A stretch of 64,000 bases of DNA. It comes from Mycobacterium colombiense. GTDB lineage: Bacteria > Actinomycetota > Actinomycetes > Mycobacteriales > Mycobacteriaceae. Made by a program: the position numbers and the translations under genes. The notes beneath the pieces are model-generated. The model was not told the origin of the DNA, ran no database searches, and saw only the letters and a list, made by a program, of their open reading frames with translations. Numbering within the stretch: the stretch's first letter is position 1; every line of letters begins with the position of its first letter. The DNA lies in contig NZ_MBEI01000028.1 of the NCBI RefSeq assembly GCF_001953985.1, forward strand, positions 56,965-120,964, given 5' to 3'. Positions 58,366 through 64,000 of this stretch are shown here, one piece after another.

Positions 58366-59478
58366 ATGGGCAGTCGGTACGGTGACTCCACGCGGAGCCT
58401 CAAAGCCATTGACGTCGAGGCGATTTCGGGTCAGCCGGTGGCGCCGCAGGCGGTGCTCGCCGCCACCTATCACCTGGACGCCGACGAAACGAGTTCCTTA
58501 GACAACTACGGCCGCGGCTCCAATCCGACCTGGCGACAACTGGAGTCGGCGCTCGCCGAGCTGGAGGGAGCCACCGGCGCGCGGGTGTTCGGCTCGGGCA
58601 TGGCGGCCATCGGCGCTGTGCTGCGCGCGCTGGCGACGCCCGGATCGACGGTGGTGGTGCCGGCCGACGGCTACTACCAGGTGCGCCGCTACGCCCGCGA
58701 AGACCTGCTGACCGCCGGTGTGACGGTCATCGAGGCGTCGAGCGACCAGATCTACGACGCCGCCGCGCACGCCGACGTGGTGCTGGCCGAAACGCCGACC
58801 AACCCGGCCTTGGACGTGATCGACGTGCACCGGCTGGCCGGCATCTGCCGGGACCGCAACGCGCGCTTGGTCGTCGACAACACCGCCGCCACGCCCCTGG
58901 GTCAGCAGCCGCTGTCGTTGGGCGCCGACGCGGTGGTGGCCAGTGCGACCAAGGCCCTGTCCGGTCACGGTGACCTGCTGGCCGGCTACGTCGCCACCAG
59001 CCACCCCGAGCTGCTGGCCGCGGTGGAGCGACACCGGCTGCTCGCCGGCGCGATCCTGGGCGGGTTCGAGGCGTGGCTTCTGTTGCGCAGCATGGCAACT
59101 GCCGGATTGCGCTTCGAACGGCAATGCCAGAACGCCCGCGCGCTGGCGACGATGCTGGCCCGCCACCCGGCGGTGCGGTCGGTGCGCTACCCGGGATTGA
59201 TCGACGACCCCGCGCATCAGGTGGCCATGGCCCAGATGCGCCGATTCGGGGCGCTGGTCTCCATCGAACTGGCCGACGCGGCCGCGGTGCACGCGCTGGT
59301 GGACCGCAGCGAACTGCTGATCGCGTCCACCAGTTTCGGAGGCCTGCACACGTCGGTGGACCGCCGGGCGCGTTGGGGAGACCCGGTCGCCGACGGATTC
59401 GCGCGCATCTCGCTGGGCATCGAGGACACCGACGACCTACTCGCCGACATCGAACGCGCGCTGATGTCCTCCCGCTGA
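58366..59478 (+). CDS. Cys/Met metabolism PLP enzyme (cystathionine gamma-synthase/lyase type)
   Basis: This 370-residue transsulfuration-family enzyme has the segment YGRGSNPTWRQLESALAELE (about 46-65), an active-site Asp in VVDNTAATPLGQQPLSLGAD (about 169-188) and the PLP lysine in ASATKALSGHGDLLAGY (about 193-209). Whether it makes cystathionine, cleaves it, or acts on another sulfur amino acid cannot be told from sequence. It begins 4 bases after ligA. As I remember it, this gene is not next to ligA in M. tuberculosis. Confidence 0.88.
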   Translation: MGSRYGDSTRSLKAIDVEAISGQPVAPQAVLAATYHLDADETSSLDNYGRGSNPTWRQLESALAELEGATGARVFGSGMAAIGAVLRALATPGSTVVVPADGYYQVRRYAREDLLTAGVTVIEASSDQIYDAAAHADVVLAETPTNPALDVIDVHRLAGICRDRNARLVVDNTAATPLGQQPLSLGADAVVASATKALSGHGDLLAGYVATSHPELLAAVERHRLLAGAILGGFEAWLLLRSMATAGLRFERQCQNARALATMLARHPAVRSVRYPGLIDDPAHQVAMAQMRRFGALVSIELADAAAVHALVDRSELLIASTSFGGLHTSVDRRARWGDPVADGFARISLGIEDTDDLLADIERALMSSR

Positions 59479-59552
59479 CGAATTCACATTCGTGGGGGCC
59501 CGAGTGCACCGAAAGTGGTCCGCAGCGCCCGACCGGCTCTATCGTGGGCTCT

Positions 59553-60149
59553 ATGACCCAGACGGCCGACCGGTGTGAGCACGCGTCGCCGTGGTCGCCG
59601 CGCGAGGCCGAGATACTGGCCGTGACCCTGGCGCTGCTGCAGGAACACGGCTACGACCAGCTGACGGTGGATGCGGTGGCCAACGCCGCGCGCGCCAGCA
59701 AGGCCACGGTCTACCGACGCTGGCCGTCCAAAGCCGAACTGGTGCTGGCGGCCTTCATCGAAGGCGTCCGCCAGGTGGCCGTTCCGCCGAACACCGGCAC
59801 GTTGCGTGGCGACCTGCTGAGCCTGGGCGAGACCATCACCCAGGAGTGCGGGCAGCACGCCGGCACTATCCGCGCGGTGATGGTCGAGGTGTCGCGCCAC
59901 CCCGCGCTCAACGAGGCCATGCAGCATCAGTTCCTGGACCAACGCAAGGCCACGATCCAGCACGTGCTGCATCAGGCTGCCGACCGCGGCGAGATCTCCG
60001 AGGACGTCATCACCGACGAGCTCTGGGACCTGCTGCCCGGCTATCTCATCTTCCGGTCGATCCTGCCCGGTCGCCCGCCCACTCGAGGCACCGTGGAAGC
60101 GTTCGTCGACGGGTTCCTGATCCCCGGCCTGACCAGGCCGGCGGAGTAA
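59553..60149 (+). CDS. TetR-family regulator upstream of mmpS-mmpL
   Basis: This 198-residue TetR protein has the helix-turn-helix LTVDAVANAARASKATVYRR (about 38-57) and a TetR_C-type ligand domain. It is immediately upstream of, and on the same strand as, an mmpS-mmpL pair. A long palindrome lies 58-83 bases after its stop codon and before mmpS. Repression of the transporter in response to a lipophilic ligand or drug is the likely role. Confidence 0.92.
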   Translation: MTQTADRCEHASPWSPREAEILAVTLALLQEHGYDQLTVDAVANAARASKATVYRRWPSKAELVLAAFIEGVRQVAVPPNTGTLRGDLLSLGETITQECGQHAGTIRAVMVEVSRHPALNEAMQHQFLDQRKATIQHVLHQAADRGEISEDVITDELWDLLPGYLIFRSILPGRPPTRGTVEAFVDGFLIPGLTRPAE

Positions 60150-60207
60150 AGACGCCGCATGTAAGCGCCGGCGCCGGCCGGAAAATATATACGCCCGCGT
60201 CTCTTGT

Positions 60208-60232
60208 ACAGTACGGTCCCGTACCGTACTGT
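60208..60232. promoter_or_regulatory. 25-base perfect-arm palindrome, operator/promoter of mmpS-mmpL
   Basis: ACAGTACGGT (60208-60217) and ACCGTACTGT (60223-60232) are perfect 10-base arms around CCCGT. TTGTAC (60204-60209) and TACTGT (60227-60232), 17 bases apart, could be -35 and -10 hexamers, so a bound TetR dimer would cover the promoter. Confidence 0.75.
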
Positions 60233-60317
60233 CATAGCTGTCGATCACACTCACGGTGTTGGCAGCCGTGTTTGGCTTGAGTGGAATCTTGTCGCCCGAT
60301 CTTCGAAAGGCTAACGG

Positions 60318-60764
60318 GTGAACGGCTTTTCGATCGCGTCCCTGGTGAAGCGGGGGTGGATGGTGCTCGTCGCCGTGGTGGTCGTCGTGCTCGCCGGATT
60401 CGGAATCTATCGCCTGCACGGAATCCTGTGGTCGCACAACAGCACCTCGGCCAACAGCGGCCTGTCCAACGAGATCGTCCCGTTCAACCCCAAGCAGGTC
60501 GTGCTGGAGGTCTTCGGTGCACCGGGCGCGACTGCGACCATCAACTACCTCGACGTCAACGCCCAGCCGCAGCAAGTCAAGGACGCGCCCCTGCCGTGGT
60601 CGTTCACCATCACCACGACCGAGCCCGCGGTCATCGGCAACGTCGTCGCGCAGGGCAACGGGGACACCCTGGGCTGCCGCATCACCGTCAACGGAGAAGT
60701 GAAAGACCAACGCACCGTCAACAAAGTCGACGCCTACACCTTCTGTCTGGATAAATCTGGATGA
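60318..60764 (+). CDS. mmpS: MmpS-family membrane accessory protein
   Basis: This 148-residue protein has a short cytoplasmic start, one transmembrane helix (about 13-32, [19 protein letters not shown]) and a beta-rich extracytoplasmic domain ending in [32 protein letters not shown] (about 59-78) is the family hallmark. It starts at GTG and overlaps mmpL by 4 bases, so the two proteins are made together and probably act as one transport complex. Confidence 0.94.
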   Translation: MNGFSIASLVKRGWMVLVAVVVVVLAGFGIYRLHGILWSHNSTSANSGLSNEIVPFNPKQVVLEVFGAPGATATINYLDVNAQPQQVKDAPLPWSFTITTTEPAVIGNVVAQGNGDTLGCRITVNGEVKDQRTVNKVDAYTFCLDKSG

Positions 60765-63661
60765 GCAACGATCAACACTCGCGCCCGTTCGTGCCGCGCA
60801 CCATCCGCCGCCTCGCGCTGCCGATCCTGCTGTTCTGGGTCGCGCTGGCCGCCCTCACCAACATCGCGGTGCCGCAGCTGGAAGACGTGGGCAAGACCCA
60901 CAACGTGGCGTTGAACTCGCCAGATGCGCCGTCGCTCAAGGCGATCAAGCGCATCGGCGAGAAGTTCGGAGAGTTCACCACCGACAGCTCGGCGATGATC
61001 GTGTTGGAAGGCGACAAGCCGCTGGGCGCCGACGCCCACCGCTTCTACGACGAGATGGTCCGCAGGATCGAGCAGGACCACAAGCACGTCCAACACGTCC
61101 AGGATTACTGGGGCGACACCCTGACCGCGGCGGGATCGCAGAGCAGCGACGGCAAGGCCGCCTATGTTCAGGTGAACCTTGCCGGCAATCAAGGCTCGGC
61201 GCTGGCAAACGAGGGCGTCGGGGCGCTGCGCGACATCATCGACCGCATGAAGCCGCCGCCCGGCGTCAAAACCTATGTGACCGGTGCGGCGCCGCTGATC
61301 TCCGATCAGTTCGACGTCGGCAGCAAGGGCACCGCGAAGGTCACCGGGATCACCATCGGGGTGATCGCGCTGATGCTGTTCTTCGTGTACCGCTCGGTAC
61401 TCACCACGCTGCTGGTGCTCGCCACGGTGCTCATCGAAATGTCAGCCGCCCGAGGACTTGTCGCGTTTTTGGGTAACGCCGGCGTGATCGGTCTATCGAC
61501 GTATGCGACGAATCTGCTGACGCTGCTGGTGATCGCGGCCGGAACCGACTACGCGATATTCTTCGTCGGCCGCTATCAGGAGGCGCGCGGCACCGGTGAG
61601 GATCGCGAGAAGGCCTTCTACACGATGTATCACGGCACGACGCACATCGTGCTGGGCTCCGGGCTCACCGTGGCCGGTGCGGTCGCGTGCCTGAGCTTCA
61701 CCCGGTTGCCGTACTTCCAAAGCCTGGGCGTACCAGCCGCATTGGGCATCCTGGTCGCGCTGTTCGCCGCGCTCACCCTGGGGCCGGCGATCCTCACCCT
61801 GGGTGCGATGGTGGGCATCTTCGACCCCAAGCGGGCGATACGAACCCGCGGCTGGCGGCGCATCGGCACCGCCATCGTCCGCTGGCCCGGTGCCGTGCTC
61901 GCGGCGGCGTGCGCGCTGGCCCTGGTCGGCCTGATCGCCCTGCCCGGCTACAAGACGAGCTACGACACCCGGCCCTACATGCCGGCCAGCGCGCCGGCCA
62001 ATGTCGGCTACACCGCGGCCGAGAAGCACTTCTCGCGGGCCCGGCTGGAGCCCGAGCTGCTGATGGTCGAAACCGATCACGACATGCGTAACCCGGAAAG
62101 CATGCTCGTGTTGGACAAGGTGGCCAAGGCGGTGTTCCACGTTCCCGGCGTCGCGCAGGTGCAGACCATCACCAGGCCGTTGGGCACCCCGCTCGTGCAC
62201 AGTTCGCTCGCGTTCGTGGTCAGCAATTCCAGCGCGGCGCAGCAGCAAAACCTGACGTATCAACGAGATCGGGCCGACGATGCCCTCAAGCAGGCCAACG
62301 AACTGACCAAGACCATCAACATCCTCAAGCAGCAGTACACCCTGCAGCAGCAGCTCGCCGGCACCACCCACGACGAGACTCAGAGCTTTCACGACACGCT
62401 CGGTACCATCCAGGACCTGCGCGACAAGATCGCGAATTTCGACGACTTCTTCCGGCCGGTGCGCAGCTATTTCTATTGGGAGAAGCACTGTTACGACATT
62501 CCCGCGTGCTTCGCGTTCCGTTCCCTGTTCGACGCCATCGACGGGATCGACCAGCTCACCGAGAAGTTCGAAAACCTCACGGCGTCGCTCGACAAGCTCG
62601 ACGCGTTGCAGCCCAAACTAACGGCGCTGATCCCGCCGCAGATCCAAAGCCAGCAGACCAATCGCGATCTGACGCTGGCGAATTACGCCACGCTGTCCGG
62701 CATCTACGCGCAGACCGCGGCCGCGATCGACAACGCGACGGCGTTGGGGCGCGCCTTCGACGCGGCCAAGAACGACGACACCTTCTATCTGCCGCCCGAG
62801 GTGTTCAACAACCCCGACTTCAAGCGTGGACTGAAGCTGTTCCTCTCCCCGGACGGCAAGGCCGCCCGGATGATCGTCACGCACGAAGGCGATCCCGCTA
62901 CGCCCGAGGGCATTTCGCACATCGATCCGATTACCAAGGCCGCGCACGAGGCTTTGAAGGGCACGCCCATGGCCGGGGCGGGCATCTACGTCGGCGGTAC
63001 CGCCGCGACGTACAAGGACATCCAGGATGGCGCCAAGTACGACCTGATGATCGTGGCGTTCGCCGCGCTGAGCCTCATCCTGCTGATCATGATGATCATC
63101 ACGCGCAGCCTCATCGCCGCGCTGGTGATCGTCGGCACGGTGGCCCTGTCGCTGGGGGCCTCGTTCGGCCTGTCAGTCCTGGTGTGGCAGTACATATTCG
63201 GCATCCAGCTGTACTGGGTCGTGCTGGCGCTGGCGGTGATCCTGTTGCTGGCGGTCGGATCCGACTACAACCTGCTGTTGATCTCCCGCTTCAAAGAGGA
63301 GATCCATGCCGGCCTGAACACGGGCATCATCCGGGCGATGGCCGGCTCCGGTTCCGTCGTAACCTCGGCCGGCATCGTTTTCGCCGTCACCATGTGTGCG
63401 TTCGTGTTCAGCGGTTTTCAGGTGCTCGGCCAGATCGGAACGACGATCGGGCTCGGCCTGCTGTTCGACACGCTGATCGTGCGCTCGTTCATGACACCTT
63501 CTGTCGCAAGGCTTCTCGGGCGCTGGTTCTGGTGGCCGCAACGGGTGCGCCCGCGCCCGGCCAGCACCATGCTGCGGCCCTACGGTCCGCGCCCGGCGGT
63601 TCGTCAACTGCTGCTGTGGGACGACGACGACCCGGTGGTGATGTCATCAGCAGCTCGCTGA
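60761..63661 (+). CDS. mmpL: MmpL-family RND transporter
   Basis: This 966-residue transporter is typical of lipid- or siderophore-exporting MmpL proteins. It has an N-terminal helix, a first periplasmic domain, a helix bundle with [19 protein letters not shown] (about 263), and a long second periplasmic domain with a predicted coiled coil (roughly 490-650, rich in QQ, LKQ and ANEL). The second bundle contains [18 protein letters not shown] (about 833). The paired Asp-Tyr motifs are the proton-relay residues. The cargo is unknown; the TetR-mmpS-mmpL arrangement resembles drug-inducible units. Confidence 0.95.
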   Translation: MSNDQHSRPFVPRTIRRLALPILLFWVALAALTNIAVPQLEDVGKTHNVALNSPDAPSLKAIKRIGEKFGEFTTDSSAMIVLEGDKPLGADAHRFYDEMVRRIEQDHKHVQHVQDYWGDTLTAAGSQSSDGKAAYVQVNLAGNQGSALANEGVGALRDIIDRMKPPPGVKTYVTGAAPLISDQFDVGSKGTAKVTGITIGVIALMLFFVYRSVLTTLLVLATVLIEMSAARGLVAFLGNAGVIGLSTYATNLLTLLVIAAGTDYAIFFVGRYQEARGTGEDREKAFYTMYHGTTHIVLGSGLTVAGAVACLSFTRLPYFQSLGVPAALGILVALFAALTLGPAILTLGAMVGIFDPKRAIRTRGWRRIGTAIVRWPGAVLAAACALALVGLIALPGYKTSYDTRPYMPASAPANVGYTAAEKHFSRARLEPELLMVETDHDMRNPESMLVLDKVAKAVFHVPGVAQVQTITRPLGTPLVHSSLAFVVSNSSAAQQQNLTYQRDRADDALKQANELTKTINILKQQYTLQQQLAGTTHDETQSFHDTLGTIQDLRDKIANFDDFFRPVRSYFYWEKHCYDIPACFAFRSLFDAIDGIDQLTEKFENLTASLDKLDALQPKLTALIPPQIQSQQTNRDLTLANYATLSGIYAQTAAAIDNATALGRAFDAAKNDDTFYLPPEVFNNPDFKRGLKLFLSPDGKAARMIVTHEGDPATPEGISHIDPITKAAHEALKGTPMAGAGIYVGGTAATYKDIQDGAKYDLMIVAFAALSLILLIMMIITRSLIAALVIVGTVALSLGASFGLSVLVWQYIFGIQLYWVVLALAVILLLAVGSDYNLLLISRFKEEIHAGLNTGIIRAMAGSGSVVTSAGIVFAVTMCAFVFSGFQVLGQIGTTIGLGLLFDTLIVRSFMTPSVARLLGRWFWWPQRVRPRPASTMLRPYGPRPAVRQLLLWDDDDPVVMSSAAR

Positions 63662-63779
63662 TGTGGTTCCAAGGCCTGGCCTGTTGCTTGCCGCCGTGGG
63701 CCGGGGGATGCGCGCACCGAATTCTTCAGCGGGGATCGGGCGGCCCGAACTTGTCGGTGGTGGCTGTCATGATGGCGTC

Positions 63780-64000
63780 ATGACTTCGACCGCATCTGCT
63801 GGCGCCGTGGTGGCGAGTCCTGGTGAGCGTCTTGAGGTGTTGTTCGAGGAGTGGGCGGAGTTGAGCGGTCAGCGCAATGCGATTGATGGGCGCATGGTGG
63901 AGATCGTGGCCGAGATCGATCGCGACGGGCTGTGCGGGGTGACCGGGGCGCGGTCGGTGCCGGCGTTGGTGGCGTGGAAGACTGGCTGCTCGCCGGCCAA
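63780..64000 (+). CDS. 13E12-repeat/DUF222 HNH-endonuclease family protein, N-terminal part
   Basis: The frame starts at ATG 63780 and remains open at the window edge (73 complete codons). The visible part begins MTSTASAGAVVASPGERLEVL and continues through VEIVAEIDRDGLCGVTGARS, the DUF222 N-terminus of the mycobacterial 13E12 repeat family. The C-terminal HNH domain, if present, lies outside the window. Such genes are multicopy and somewhat mobile in mycobacteria. Confidence 0.85.
   Translation, partial: MTSTASAGAVVASPGERLEVLFEEWAELSGQRNAIDGRMVEIVAEIDRDGLCGVTGARSVPALVAWKTGCSPA

Overview
The window looks like the chromosome of a pigmented, slow-growing mycobacterium, probably of the Mycobacterium avium-complex type. 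The DNA is GC-rich. The gene order (nrdE, TetR, monooxygenase, nrdF, adhC, fecB, ctaD, serB2, echA17, PQQ lipoprotein, polymethylated-glucan genes, etfBA, iscS, mnmA, lpqA, ligA) follows, as I remember it, the M. tuberculosis Rv3051c to Rv3014c block in reverse coordinate order. The assignment rests on protein recognition and remembered synteny only; no database was searched.

Region 1-9.5 kb is the class Ib ribonucleotide reductase neighbourhood. Between nrdE and its usual TetR neighbour sits a lower-GC, three-gene operon (1203-3200): a class III nucleotide cyclase, a free-standing E2 (ubiquitin-conjugating-like) protein, and a membrane protein with the hallmark of Pycsar/DUF5706 effectors. 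I read this as a Pycsar-like anti-phage signalling operon carrying an extra E2 component, and it is the most interesting item here. Further on come tandem NrdR-like boxes before nrdF, and an nrdF tail remnant about 1 kb downstream of nrdF, with a strong hairpin in the odd stretch between them.

Region 9.5-23 kb is conserved core: adhC, fecB, ctaD, serB2, an ABC ATPase, a Nudix protein, echA17, methyltransferases, a PQQ lipoprotein and a hexapeptide acetyltransferase.

Region 23-42 kb is an accessory light-protection and pigment island. An mmpL-tspO-photolyase operon diverges from an isopentenyl diphosphate isomerase-glycosyltransferase pair. A MarR regulator and a small stress-type cluster follow. 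Then comes a tightly overlapped carotenoid operon (crtE-crtI-crtB-crtYc-crtYd-methyltransferase-crtU-Rieske oxygenase) whose products should make an aromatic isorenieratene/leprotene-type carotenoid and perhaps oxygenate or methylate it. The two divergent promoters share an AT-rich 12-mer. A truncated second marR gene survives beside crtE.

Region 42-64 kb returns to core genes: the methylglucose lipopolysaccharide genes (GT4, GH57, methyltransferase), etfBA, an ornithine-lipid-like acyltransferase pair, iscS-mnmA, lpqA, a MetE-like protein, an SRPBCC-ArsR pair with duplicated palindromic operators, ligA, a transsulfuration enzyme, and a TetR-mmpS-mmpL efflux unit with a near-perfect operator. 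The start of a 13E12-family HNH protein is cut by the right edge. No tRNA, rRNA, CRISPR array or complete insertion sequence was seen.
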